Shown here in pieces: positions 21,227-31,854 of a stretch of DNA of 64,000 bases. This stretch comes from Mycocentrospora acerina. Its lineage: Eukaryota; Ascomycota; Dothideomycetes; Pleosporales. Numbering within the stretch: position 1 is the first letter of the stretch; each line of letters opens with the position of its first letter. The notes under the pieces were generated by a model that was not told the origin of the DNA, made no database searches, and was given only the letters and a program-made list of their open reading frames with translations. Position numbers and translations under genes: made by a program. Location: NCBI GenBank assembly GCA_022701365.1, contig JAKUHH010000396.1, positions 1 to 64,000 on the forward strand, written 5' to 3'.

Positions 21227-22420
21227 ATTTGGTTAAATTGTCAAAATACGGTAGCAAGTGACATCGAAGATTTAATGATACAACAACATGATATTACAAG
21301 TGCCTCTTTGTGAACACGGCGCGATTAGAAAACTTGGCATGAAAGTAAAAGTCGTACAACCTTGACATGCCGAAGTTGATTATTCTCCTATTTTTCATAC
21401 ACTTTCAATTTGCCATATCGGTCGCGCCTGTCTCTCGCAGATATCTATGGCACGATGTACTTATCCAAGAGGCGGGTCCCCGCGCACTCAGGCAGATAAA
21501 TGTCACGTGGCGGGTTTGCTGAAAACGAAATCTATTTTCCAGAAGCTCAAGAAAGCATGGCCCACATAGCAGTTGTGAGTGTCTGACATGGCCTAAATAG
21601 TTCGACGCTTCAAAGCTTATAAGTCCATCCTATTTGAGGGGCAGGTGATAACCACAAGCGCATATTTTCCGGGCACTATTCTTGCTGTACAGGTTTGCAG
21701 ACTTGTGCTCTGTCAAGTGTAGGTGAGAAATATAGGAGATCAGAAACTAACGCGCTCAGAAAGCCGCAAAGAGGTGAAAAGAAGTTTGAAGTGTATGAGG
21801 AATGTTGGGAGAGCGCAAAGAGCTTCCTTACCTTGGAAGAACAGACGTGTCGAAACGAACCGGAATTTTATGCTCACTCCCGAAGCCAAGCAGAACGCGA
21901 TAGGGCCGATCAACAATCGCCTCGCGCCTCTCATCACTTCCAAGAATACCTTTTCATTGTTTTCTCGCCACCTCCTCCGCAGGTCCGAGGGGAATTAAAT
22001 GTCACAGCAGCGTTCGGCCGATGCTGACCCGAAGAGAAAGTGCGGAAAATCCTTTCTCCGCTGTGACTAGACCAAAAACTGTCCTCAATTGTGGAGAAAA
22101 GGGTACTTACAACGTCTAGCGTACACTTTCCCCCGCAGGTTCCCACTATCTACTGCAAGCGGGACTCATTTGGGAGGCTCGGCATCACGTTTTGAGGATG
22201 TGATCTTGCGTGTAGTTTAGATTGCGGCTGTTCTTCCCCAACGGACCTGGTATACCGGAGATTTGATGGCGAAATGTGTCTTGTGCCTGACGCAATAAGA
22301 TATGGGAGCGCGGCACAGGGGTCTTGGATGCAGGTACAAATTGAATGGCTCCGAACTCATGGGAAAGAGCAAGTCACGCCTCAAATTTGGCTGACCCCTT
22401 CCACTCTTTTTTTTTCAATT
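21227..22420. other. Intergenic, promoter of the PL26 gene
   Basis: No gene is seen. Short open frames at 21695-22027 are Arg/Lys-rich and featureless. The last 20 bp before ATG 22421 are strongly pyrimidine-rich (CCACTC followed by nine T), as is common upstream of fungal starts. Confidence 0.4.
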
Positions 22421-25216
22421 ATGTTGAAGACCGCTATCGGTCTTTTGGGCCTGTTTAGCTCTGCCGCTGCGCAGAGCGACTCTGTAAAGGTCAAATGGCT
22501 TGAAGGAACACCAGACTACCTTGGTGGGGTAACCTTTGGTCTCCCATGGGCCCGTGGACATCATCTCGCCAACGCAACGACTTTCACGGCTTCTGGTGAC
22601 GCGCAGCTCCAATCATGGGTCACAGCGTACTGGCCTGACGGTTCATTGAAGTGGACAGGACACGCTCTCGCCGCAACTAATTCCCCCGCCGACGAGTACA
22701 TCATCACCGCCTCCGGGCCTGGGAATTCGACATCTTCTCGCTCGAGACGACAGAGCGGTGGAATTCAAGTCAGTGACTCTGGCGACGTGATCACAGTCAA
22801 TACTGGCAAAGTCACCGCCAGCTTCCCAAAATCAGGAAACATTCTGGTATCTTCCCTCGAGTCAGGTGGTAAAACCGTTGGAAAGAACGGCCGCCTAGTC
22901 TTGAGGTCTCAAAACGGTACTCCAGACGACGACGACAACGGCTTACCGACCGGTATCGAGTACTTCAGCTTCTCCAGCAAGATCGACAATGTCACTGTTT
23001 CCGATCACAGCACTGCCCGTGCTCTGGTAACTGTCAAGGGCACGCACTCTGTTGATGGCGAGCGTGCGCATGACGACTGGCTTCCATTTGTGGTTCGTTT
23101 CTATCTTTACGCCAACTCTGAGGCTATCCGTATCATTCATACAATCATCTATGACGGCGACTCGAAGACAGACTTTATCTCCGGTCTTGGTGTCCGGTTC
23201 GACGTTCCCCTCGTTGGAGAAGAGCAATACAATCGTCACGTGCGCATTGCTGGTGTCGACGGTGGCTTGTTGCGTGAAGCTGTTCAGGGTATAACTGGAC
23301 TCCGCCGTGATCCTGGTACAGCTGTCAAACAAGCTCAGTACAATGGCTCCGCAACTCCAGCCGAGTCTACCTGGGACACGCGGGTGACGACGCGCACTCA
23401 ATGGATCCCTACATGGAGTGATTTTCAACTGACACAACTGTCTCCCGATGGTTTCAATCTCCGAAAACGTACCAAGGCAGGCCAAAGCTGGGTGAAGATA
23501 CCCGGAGGCACTCGCTCAGGCGGTCTTGGCTACTTGGGTGGAGCTACTGTTGGTGGCCTAGCCCTTGGTCTACGCGATTTTTGGAAAAAGTATCCTACCA
23601 GTCTGGATATCTCCAATGCTGCGACTGATCAGGGATCGATCACGTTGTGGCTCTACAGCCCTCAGGCTCAGCCCCTAGATGTTCGACCTTACCATGACGG
23701 CCTTGGTCAAGACACCTACGCTAAGCAACTTGACGCACTCGAAATCACCTACGAAGATTGGGAGGGAGGCTATGATACACCATATGGTGTTGGCCGAACA
23801 AATGAGCTATATTTGTACGCCTTCGCTAGCACACCTACTGCCGAGCATCTTGCCGCTCTAACCAACAACACAAACAACCCACCTGTCCTAATTCCCGAAC
23901 CTGTATATATCCGCGATACCAAGGCTATCGGATCTTACTGGGATGTTCCTGGCTCACCTGTCGACTCTGCGCAAGCGCAGACTATCGAGTCGCACATGGA
24001 GTTTCTGATTGAGTTCTACAAGAACCAAGTTGAACAACGCAGGTGGTATGGCTTCTGGGACCATGGCGATGTCATCCACACCTACGACGATGACCGACAC
24101 CAATGGCGATACGACATCGGCGGCTATGCTTGGGATAACTCCGAGCTATCTCCTGATCTATTTTTCTGGGGCCACTTCCTTCGTACTGGCAGCGCAGATG
24201 CATACCGTCTTGCTCACGACCAGTCACGACATGGTAGTGAAGTTGATTCGTACCACATTGGCAACTTCACAGGACTAGGAACGCGACACGGCGTCCAACA
24301 TTGGTCCGACAGTGCGAAGCAAGCTCGTATCTCTACCCCTGTTTACAGAAAGACGCATTTCTACATTTCTGGTGGTGATGAGCGCATTGGAGATATCATC
24401 CGTGCAACTATCGATGTGGACAAGGCGTTTGTCATTGTTGATGCCCGTCGTAAGGTTCGAGCTGCCAATGTCGCATATACTCCTGATCCCAAGGCCCTCT
24501 ACCTAAACTTCGGCACTGACTGGGCTGGTCTTGCACAAGCTTACCTTATTGAGTGGGAGCGTCGTGGACCTCGTTGGGAGGAAGTATATGACAAGCTTGT
24601 CGAGGCTTTGGTCACATTTCCCAAACTGAAGAACGGCTTTGTCACGGGTGAAGCTCTATATAATTCTTTAACCGGCGCTTGGTCTCCACCACCTACAGAT
24701 CCTGCAAACAATGGGAGTATCACTGTCTCGCATCTGTCGGGCGTCTTTGGTGTCCTCGAGACTATCGACCAACTACTTGAACACTTCGGTTCTTCTGCGC
24801 CCAACGCTACTCAGCCTTTCCTTGATGCGTTTTTGGATTACTGCTACTACTACGGTGCACCTGCTGCTGAACAAGCAGCGCGTTACGGCAAGAACTTTGG
24901 AAATCTCAACCTGAAACAGGGTCACTCTCGCTTCACTGCGTACGTTGCCAATAGGCGTAATAATGCCACACTTGTACCCCGAGTTTGGAATGAATACCTT
25001 GGTGACGGAAGTAAAGATGGTCTTTCGCCCAATGCGACATGGACCACAGTGAGGATCGACGGGAGTGATGTTCTCATCCCGGTCGATGAGGCTAAATGGG
25101 TCTCAACCAATGCGGCGGCGTTGTATGGTGTGGCTGGATTACAAAGTCTGGCACTGGTTGGAGCGCCGGATGTTTCTACTGTGGGCAGGAATGGAACAGC
25201 TAAGAGACACTTTTGA
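22421..25216 (+). CDS. Secreted exo-rhamnogalacturonan lyase-like protein (PL26, PcRGLX/YetA family)
   Basis: Intronless, 931 aa from ATG 22421, which starts a clear signal peptide (MLKTAIGLLGLFSSAAAQ). The frame is open 49 codons further upstream, but that part is not leader-like. The N-terminal RIFT-barrel type domain begins VKWLEGTPDYLGGVTFGLPW; the central catalytic region contains RRWYGFWDHGDVIHTYDDDR (from about residue 540), GGYAWDNSELSPDLFFWGHF, HGVQHWSDSAKQARISTPVY and HFYISGGDERIGDIIR, all typical of PcRGLX-like proteins. The family's characterised member from Penicillium chrysogenum is an exo-acting rhamnogalacturonan lyase of family PL26. Several NxT/S sites suit a secreted glycoprotein. 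With the GH28 gene 5 kb away it implies pectin use. Confidence 0.85.
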   Translation: MLKTAIGLLGLFSSAAAQSDSVKVKWLEGTPDYLGGVTFGLPWARGHHLANATTFTASGDAQLQSWVTAYWPDGSLKWTGHALAATNSPADEYIITASGPGNSTSSRSRRQSGGIQVSDSGDVITVNTGKVTASFPKSGNILVSSLESGGKTVGKNGRLVLRSQNGTPDDDDNGLPTGIEYFSFSSKIDNVTVSDHSTARALVTVKGTHSVDGERAHDDWLPFVVRFYLYANSEAIRIIHTIIYDGDSKTDFISGLGVRFDVPLVGEEQYNRHVRIAGVDGGLLREAVQGITGLRRDPGTAVKQAQYNGSATPAESTWDTRVTTRTQWIPTWSDFQLTQLSPDGFNLRKRTKAGQSWVKIPGGTRSGGLGYLGGATVGGLALGLRDFWKKYPTSLDISNAATDQGSITLWLYSPQAQPLDVRPYHDGLGQDTYAKQLDALEITYEDWEGGYDTPYGVGRTNELYLYAFASTPTAEHLAALTNNTNNPPVLIPEPVYIRDTKAIGSYWDVPGSPVDSAQAQTIESHMEFLIEFYKNQVEQRRWYGFWDHGDVIHTYDDDRHQWRYDIGGYAWDNSELSPDLFFWGHFLRTGSADAYRLAHDQSRHGSEVDSYHIGNFTGLGTRHGVQHWSDSAKQARISTPVYRKTHFYISGGDERIGDIIRATIDVDKAFVIVDARRKVRAANVAYTPDPKALYLNFGTDWAGLAQAYLIEWERRGPRWEEVYDKLVEALVTFPKLKNGFVTGEALYNSLTGAWSPPPTDPANNGSITVSHLSGVFGVLETIDQLLEHFGSSAPNATQPFLDAFLDYCYYYGAPAAEQAARYGKNFGNLNLKQGHSRFTAYVANRRNNATLVPRVWNEYLGDGSKDGLSPNATWTTVRIDGSDVLIPVDEAKWVSTNAAALYGVAGLQSLALVGAPDVSTVGRNGTAKRHF

Positions 25217-25375
25217 GTCCCCTAGGCTTTGACTTGGGAGAACGAGCTAGCTTGTTAATGGAACGATTACAAGAGATAGAAGACATAGTATAGTTTGTAA
25301 TCCTTATGTGATTTAATTCATTTTACCAAGATATAAACCCATATCAGTTTCAGTCCTCGCTTTGCTCTTCAGTGT

Positions 25376-26053
25376 CTATGCTGGGATCGTTCCAGTTTCC
25401 ATCTGACCAATCGACGCTGTCATCTTCTTTTCTTCCTTTTTCTGCCTTCTCCTTTCCAAATTCTCCCTCACCGCACCCCTGACGCCCGAACAGCACATTG
25501 TTGAAGCGAAGACTGCGCTTCCTGCCCACAAGATTGCGTTGATAAGGTTACACCAAACTGCCCTCTTCATGCGTCCCAGGTCCACCTCCTCATAACCGCT
25601 CTCAACCTTGTCTCCCAAGTACGCTTCATAGAACACGCCAAAGAGGGCAATCCAGAAGATTGCCAGAACCCATTCGACTATCCAGGAGACGCGATAGTAT
25701 CGTACCGTGAGGCCGTACACGACTAGTGTGATGAGCGTGGCACCGAATGCGACCTGCGCGAAGACGAAACTCGATGCATGAGCTATGTTGCTGTGTGAAA
25801 GCTCGATAGCATACGAAATTCCAGACGAAAATGCGAAAATTATTTGGAGAATGCGGATGCTTAGTTGAAATAGCGAGACGTAGGGATTGTCAAGCTTGTC
25901 ATTGACGGCAGATTTGAAGGAGCTCGGGTTCTTAAAATGGTGTTTGAAGTATGGTGGAGGTGGCATCACCGGTGGTGTGCAACCAGACTTGGTCGAAATA
26001 GGATCAGAATAAATTTCTTTGTTCATGGCACCTGCTGTTTCCATAATGTTCAT
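25376..26053 (-). CDS. MARVEL-domain-like four-TM membrane protein
   Basis: Single exon, 225 aa from ATG 26053. A Pro-rich N-terminus (about 60 residues) precedes four hydrophobic segments: around LSIRILQIIFAFSSGISYAI, SFVFAQVAFGATLITLVVYG, WIVEWVLAIFWIALFGVFYE and NAILWAGSAVFASTMCC. The order, spacing and the conserved-looking arginine in the first segment match fungal MARVEL-type proteins, which lie in the plasma membrane or vesicles. The tail is Arg/Lys/Glu-rich (coiled-coil-like RENLERRRQKKEEKK). It is convergent with the PL26 gene, 160 bp apart, and divergent from the Zn2Cys6 gene. Precise role unknown. Confidence 0.7.
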   Translation of the reverse strand: MNIMETAGAMNKEIYSDPISTKSGCTPPVMPPPPYFKHHFKNPSSFKSAVNDKLDNPYVSLFQLSIRILQIIFAFSSGISYAIELSHSNIAHASSFVFAQVAFGATLITLVVYGLTVRYYRVSWIVEWVLAIFWIALFGVFYEAYLGDKVESGYEEVDLGRMKRAVWCNLINAILWAGSAVFASTMCCSGVRGAVRENLERRRQKKEEKKMTASIGQMETGTIPA

Positions 26054-26743
26054 TGAGTATGTGAAGTGATAATTTGAAAACTGTCAGGGCATGGCGGGCC
26101 CCAATCGTATTATGTACAGTTCAGGATATCCGCACCAAAGCTAGAATGTTATGTGTTTCTAGAAATAGCATCGGCTGAATCAGGAATATGCAATATGAGC
26201 TCATAAAGCGTTAAAAAATTGAGCACTAGGCCAATCATGACGAAATACGAAAAGAGAGAGAGTACGCAGGAACAAATACGAAAAGAGAGCGAATACGAGA
26301 CATGGACGCGACGCCTTGAACCGCTATACTTGCCCCAAATAGATTTGAAATTTTCAATCTTGACATGAAAGACGTTTTCCCACGCTGATGATGATATCTC
26401 CAGTGTCTATGAGTGGTTACTCGCACGAATAATAATAGCTCTGTATATCTGTCACGTGAAGATTTCCACTAGTGCCATTCGGTTCGACAGTCGAATGCAG
26501 CTTGGCTGTCCCTTCGCCAGACTTGACACAACCCCCAATAGTCTTACACGACCCGGTATGATCATCAACTAGGTAAAGCACGCCCTATATGCATGATTTG
26601 TACGGGTAGGTACCACATTAGGTACGCAGCTGTGCCGAGGCCCTGAACGCGCGTTCGTTTCTTCTTCCATACTACACGCGAACGTTTGTCCCGCATTCGC
26701 GCTTCCTCAAGACGCAAGGAAACTCGTCGGCCTCACTCTCGTT
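26054..26743. promoter_or_regulatory. Divergent intergenic region, MARVEL-like / Zn2Cys6
   Basis: 690 bp between divergent starts, AT-rich in the middle and GC-richer near the Zn2Cys6 gene. A near-repeat (ACGAAATACGAAAAGAGAG / ACAAATACGAAAAGAGAG) lies at about 26239-26290. No gene is seen. Confidence 0.4.
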
Positions 26744-28159
26744 ATGCAGCGAAACTCGTCACCATCCGAGAGTACACCGGCTTCTCGGACTTCAAACACA
26801 GCCTCGCCTTCGGCCAATGAGCATGAGTGCGTCATCGGCGCAGGCCCTGGAAGGATAACACGAAAGTCGCATCGAAAGTCGCGTTCTGGTTGCAAAAACT
26901 GTAAAACTCGACGAATAAAGGTGCGTAGATATAGTACACTGGTCCAAAAAAGCCGAGAAGATGTTATTGGCAGCCGATTCGTCTGCAAATATATTGTAGA
27001 TGCTTGGCGCCTTGAGTTTAAGTATTATTAGTCAATCGCGAATTCATATTCAAAAGCGGGAAATTTGTAATTAGCTGCTAAGCCAGACATTGCGACTTCA
27101 TCGTTAAAGACGAAAGAACTTAGGCTGAGCTATGAGCAGTGCGACGAGACTAAACCCCAATGCGCGAACTGCAAACGGCGCGACGTTCATTGCGATTTCT
27201 CTTCACGAAACACAACCCCATCTTCTCATCCCCGAAAACATGACGAACAGAGCTATGGAGATCTGCCAATATCCGAAATTGAGCTCACGTATACTTGGAC
27301 GACATCAACCTGTCATACTCTGTCTGCTTGGCCCGAAGGGGGAATAAACTGGCAGACTCTTATGGCTGATGTTGGGTTTGAGCACCCACATGTCTTACAT
27401 CTTATTTTTGCACTCACTGCTCTTCACCTCGCTTTTTGTCGTCCATCGCGGGTGGAAGCCTATACTGCCACGGCTGACTATCACTACGAGCGTGCATTAG
27501 CATTGGTCACTTCGGAAATAGCTAACATCAATGCTGATAACTGCGACGCCGTTCTAATATCGGTTCAGACAATATGCTTTATAACGTGGGCTCGCGGACC
27601 TCAGCCAGGGGAGTATCTCGCTTTTGGTTCAAAAGGACGGTCTGAATGGCTGGTTATGTTCCGCGGAATTAATATCACACTCAACAGTTTGGGAAGGCAT
27701 AACTTCGTTAAAACACATGTCCCAGCACTCAGATCCAAAGGCCGACCTCTGCGACTACAGGATGCGCCAGCAGCTTACGAGATGCAACTCAACGAACTCC
27801 ACGATCACATTTCACATATTTCAAAGGACACCCCTGAGTACAATGAAAATATTAAAGCTATTGAAATTCTTCGTACGATTTATGACAATCGCTACCAAGG
27901 CATCGATTCAGAGTATCACGTCGCGTTTGGATGGCTCTTCCGAATGAACGACACATTTCTGGATCGACTTCAGCAGTGCGATCCGATACCGCTTATTTTG
28001 TATGCCCATTTTGTGGTTTTGATGCATGAGATGGAACGCTTCTGGTACTTGAAAGGCTGGACGCATCATGTCATGAGAGGAATATTCGATGCTCTAGCGG
28101 TCGAGCACAGGCCTTGGATCAGATGGCCAATAGCGCTGGTCGGATGGATTGCGCCATGA
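26744..28159 (+). CDS. Zn2Cys6 transcription factor (Upc2-like layout)
   Basis: Exons 26744-26920 and 27140-28159 give 398 aa. The 219-nt intron splits the zinc cluster; joining restores C50-x2-C53-x6-C60-x6-C67-x2-C70-x6-C77 (GCKNCKTRRIK then CDETKPQCANCKRRDVHC). The remainder starts with a Ser-rich linker, then DLPISEIELTYTW and HPHVLHLIFALTALHLAF, a pattern shared with fungal factors of the sterol-uptake-control (Upc2/Ecm22) type, where this C-terminal region is a ligand-sensing domain. At 398 aa it is compact but within range. It is expected to be nuclear. It sits between the PL26 and GH28 genes; control of pectin genes is possible but not shown. An intron is needed, since the direct reading ends shortly after residue 59. 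Confidence 0.85.
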
Positions 28160-30315
28160 GAGGAATTGCGTCAGTGCCATGGTAAACGATGAGCCTACGC
28201 CACTTCGGTCTACAGGTGCGACTACCAATTGTGCTTACAAATCAAACGGAACACACCTCGAAGCTAACAGCAGTAAGCCAATTCTCAGATTTAGGCTTTA
28301 GGCACTGTCAGCCTGGCTTCAAGCTTGGCTTGAGTTCTCTGTGGTCTTCATCTAATAACAATTAGTACTATTCACACCTCTTCACGTTAATTCAAAGCCA
28401 TCGAATCCTACATTATTGAAGCGAAACAATACAACTCCAGCTCGGGCTGTGGCAGTCACCTGTTTCGATGTGCATCCAATGCATATAAATTTCGCCAGTA
28501 TCGCTTGAGATAAGCAAAGAATATTGCTTCTTGTCAATCTAAAATTCACGTCCATGTCCACTATCCTTTAAGCAAGGACTTCGAAAGAAAACTTCCCTTG
28601 TCTATTGCTCATACCATTGGAATGCGCAAGTAATCTGCACATGAAAACTCCGCCTAGATGGAATCAGAACGGTACCCAATATATTAGGTGCCGCATTGGC
28701 TTTTTTGCTGAGCATAAGCTAGCGGACGCTAATGGGTATCCAAACTTACTTTGAGTACAGTAGTTTTAACTTTACCAATACAGTATACCAAAGCTAAACC
28801 TCGCATCTACACTCATATAGTTCTCATCCTCTTAATTAGCGGAGCAATAATTCTCTCGGCCACGAGCGCAATAGCTCTCTAGATAGACAAGGCCACACCC
28901 TTCTGCATCTTAGAAAATTCCATAGCCTCTTAGACCCAAGATACCCATTGAATGTGTATGGGTATTGAAACAACCATAGTTTCGATATTCCATCGCTTTG
29001 TAGGTCGTTTGTATATCTACATTCATCTTTAACGTTGGAAATGTTGGGCCTGTATTAATCGAGATGGATGTATCCGTGTACATGCTTGCAACATCAGATA
29101 TATAGAAACCGTGCAATTCAACAGCACTTTTAACTGAGAAAGTTGTGGTTTAACAAAACAAGGTTAATGTTTAATCTTTTCAGCATATCCAGACAGTCCT
29201 GAAGTCGACACCATTGACATTAGATAAGTACTTCCTGTTTGAGATTGAATTATCACTCCCTCCTTTTACAGTATGTTCCAAATTGCTTCCTTTTTTGCCC
29301 CAGATGTTGTGTCCCTAAAGTGCTTTCCAGACCAGGTTATCGTGTCGGTTTTCTTTACAAACACTCAATACTCCATCGCTGTTTTGCGTCTCCAATTCTG
29401 TTACATGTCGAAATTATGTGAAGTCTGAAATGGCCTGACAGAAGGAGGTTGAAAACGGGAAAGGTTCAAACCCACGCATGCAATTCGGCTGCTGGTAACC
29501 GTTTGAGCCTGATGCTGTCAAATGGAATCATTCCTGGATACACAGACCCGTCACCAGCGAATTCTGCAATTTCTGCCATTCTGTCTCACAGTACTTCCGA
29601 AGTATCTAGACAAATCACCAAACTTTTTTGTACATAACTATCAAGTCTGTGCTCAAGCATGATCAAGCGCATCGAAAATCGACATGGTGATTTAAGCCAA
29701 TGAAAAACGTATTTGGGGTTATGCAGGCATTCTTAGGGAAATGAATATACAGTCAAATTCTCTTTCTACAATCCCCTGAAAAGACCATGGATCAAATGTA
29801 TAATTGATTGCGAAAGCTGTGCAAGGCCGCATGCTCTAGGTAGATAATACAGTGTGCCATTTACAGAACTACGAGTAGCTGTCGCATGTACGGGTATATA
29901 AATTAAAGACACTCCACAAACTCTAAACACAGGGCCCCTCAGGGAATTCATCACTATGACGCAGAATCGTTGTAGGTGATTTAGCAGTTTCACATTACAA
30001 AATGTTGACGATTCTCTTTGGCGAAAAAGTCTCAAACAAGCAAACAGAGTATGCATAGAATTTGTGGAAAATCATACGAGAGTGGAGAAGGCGAAATTGG
30101 GGAGCGTGGAGCCTTGCAGGGAGTATGGCATTAAGAGCCAAAGTACAAGTGAAGCAGTGTAGAAGCAGAGTGTTCTCAATCATAAGCTATGTATTGATAA
30201 TATTGATACGGAATAGGAATATATGTACAGAAAAGAACTACATTTGTTCAGGGCATAACCCAAGCGGCAAATCCTCATGATCAACATCGGCACTTGTTCG
30301 CCCTTCCTCTCCAGC
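28160..30315. other. Gene-free 2.2 kb spacer
   Basis: AT-rich, with no frame resembling a protein on either strand. It carries the 3' flanks of the Zn2Cys6 gene and of the minus-strand polygalacturonase gene. Nothing else is supported. Confidence 0.45.
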
Positions 30316-31562
30316 TTAGCAGGCAGCGGGGGAAGGAATGTTGGAGCACTTGGTGCTCTTCTTTCCGCCGGTGATGGCATTGCCAGACCAGGTCCAGTTG
30401 GAGCAAGCACCCTTGGCGCAAAGGATGTAGATGGGAGTAGCGCTGGAAGAAACGGTACCCTTGACGTTTGTGATGGTCAGGCCGGTGATGGGAACGCCAG
30501 CAGTGGGGGTTCCGGTAGGGCTGCCGTTCTGGTAATCCTGCTCGATGACAATGCCGTACTTGGTGACGTTCTGGAGGGTGATGCCGCTGTACTTGACGTT
30601 GCTGACCGAGCCGGTAGCTCCGTAGACAGTCTTGATGCGCACACCGTTGTCCGAGTTCTTGATGACCGAGTCGGTGATGGTAACACCCTTCACAACGTTG
30701 TCGGAGCGGCCACCAACGGAGCCAATGCTGATACCGTGGCCACCAGAGCACGTACCCTTGGTGAAAGTGATGTCAGTACCGCTGTTGATGGCAAGGCAGT
30801 CATCCTGGTTCTTGATGTTGGCACCGGTGATGATGATGCCGCTCGAGCTGCCCACATCGAAAGCGTCCGTGTTGTGGCCGCCATTGGTGACGTCTCCAGC
30901 GGAGTTGTCGATGGTGATGCTGGTCAGGGTGAGGCCAGTGGAGGAGTTGATGCTGAAGCCCTGGACGGGGGTGTTCTTGACGTTAAGACCAGTGATGGAA
31001 GACGACTTCATGGAGTGGGCGTAGAAGAACTAGAGAGTCAGCAAGAGAAGGGAGATCAGAAGACAGGTTGGCTTACCTTGGGCTTGGTCTTGCCACCGTT
31101 GGAGCCCTTGCCGTCCCACCACTTGGGGCCGTTGGCGTCGATGACGTGGCCGGTGGCACCCTGGACCTTGATGTTGGTGCCAGAGACGGAGATCAAAGGA
31201 CCCTCCCACTCCTTGTAGCCAAAGGAGGTGGTTCCCTGGAAGATGACCTAGATTTGTGTTAGAAGGGGGTTGATGTGGTTGGAGGATGTGGGCAATTGTA
31301 GCGGGAAGAGCAGAAGAGAAGGAAAAAAGGAGACAAAAGGAAGAAAACCTACAGTGGTTCCGGTGGTGAGCTTGGTAAGATCAAGAGTGGTTCCGGCGGG
31401 GACAGCAATGTTGTTCAGGGTGATGGTGGTGCACGCAGCCTTGCCAGCAATAGCAGCGGCGGCAGTGGTGAAAGTGCAGCTGCTCGCACGAGCATCCAGG
31501 CTAGCGGGAGCGGCAGACACAAGCGCACCAGCGCTGAGGATGAGGGAAGCAAGATACATCAT
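30316..31562 (-). CDS. Secreted endopolygalacturonase (GH28)
   Basis: Three minus-strand exons, 31562-31353, 31247-31077 and 31029-30316, give 364 aa, typical for fungal endo-PGs. The enzyme hydrolyses alpha-1,4 bonds of homogalacturonan outside the cell. The signal peptide is MMYLASLILSAGALVSAAPA, followed by a short propeptide ending near ARASSC. Catalytic signatures are all present: NTD (180-182), DD in NQDDCLAI (203-204), GGHGISIGSVG with the catalytic-site His225, and RIK (258-260). Cysteines at the C-terminus (KCSNIPSPAAC) match family disulfides. The long plus-strand open frame over the same DNA is a shadow of the biased codon use. A TATA-like box and CreA-like hexamers lie upstream. 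Confidence 0.96.
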
Positions 31563-31691
31563 GGTGAAATGTAGTAGGACTGTAAAGAGTGACTGTAGAG
31601 AGCGACAAAAAATGAACAAGGAGTGAAGAGAACTGAATGAATGAATGGAACTGATTGCTTGATGATTTCAGGTTGGGGTTGAGCCAGAGGT

Positions 31692-31699
31692 CTTTATAG
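31692..31699 (-). promoter_or_regulatory. TATA-like box of the endopolygalacturonase gene
   Basis: Minus-strand CTATAAAG lies about 130 bp upstream of ATG 31562, a plausible distance with a leader of roughly 100 nt. Strongly inducible fungal secreted-enzyme genes often have a TATA box. The site is seen; its use is inferred. Confidence 0.5.
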
Positions 31700-31750
31700 A
31701 GCATTACGGTGACCTGACAAGTGTGTCAAACATCAATTTGGACGGCATTT

Positions 31751-31854
31751 CTGGGGTCAGGGCGAAGCTCATCAGCAGGCTTGTCGTTCTGGGCAAGGCT
31801 TGAGTTCACATTAGATTGATGGCTTCGCGGAAATTACAAGGCCCATGCGTGGGG
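31751..31854. promoter_or_regulatory. Two CreA-type hexamers upstream of the endopolygalacturonase
   Basis: CTGGGG at 31751-31756 and GTGGGG at 31849-31854 match the carbon-catabolite-repressor consensus SYGGRG, 190-290 bp upstream of the start. Repression of pectinase genes by CreA is known in ascomycetes. The motif is short and common, so this remains suggestive. Confidence 0.3.

Noticed and set aside
22274..22420. Upstream start of the PL26 gene
   Set aside because: It would add 49 residues before a clear signal peptide, blocking secretion; ATG 22421 fits better.
29461..29475. B-box-like GGTTCAAACCC
   Set aside because: No A-box or cloverleaf partner at the right distance upstream.
30277..31218. 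313-codon plus-strand open frame opposite the endopolygalacturonase
   Set aside because: It is exactly antisense to coding exons, runs through both intron boundaries of the GH28 gene, and is made of Gly/Val/Asp-rich sequence from complementary codons. No motif.
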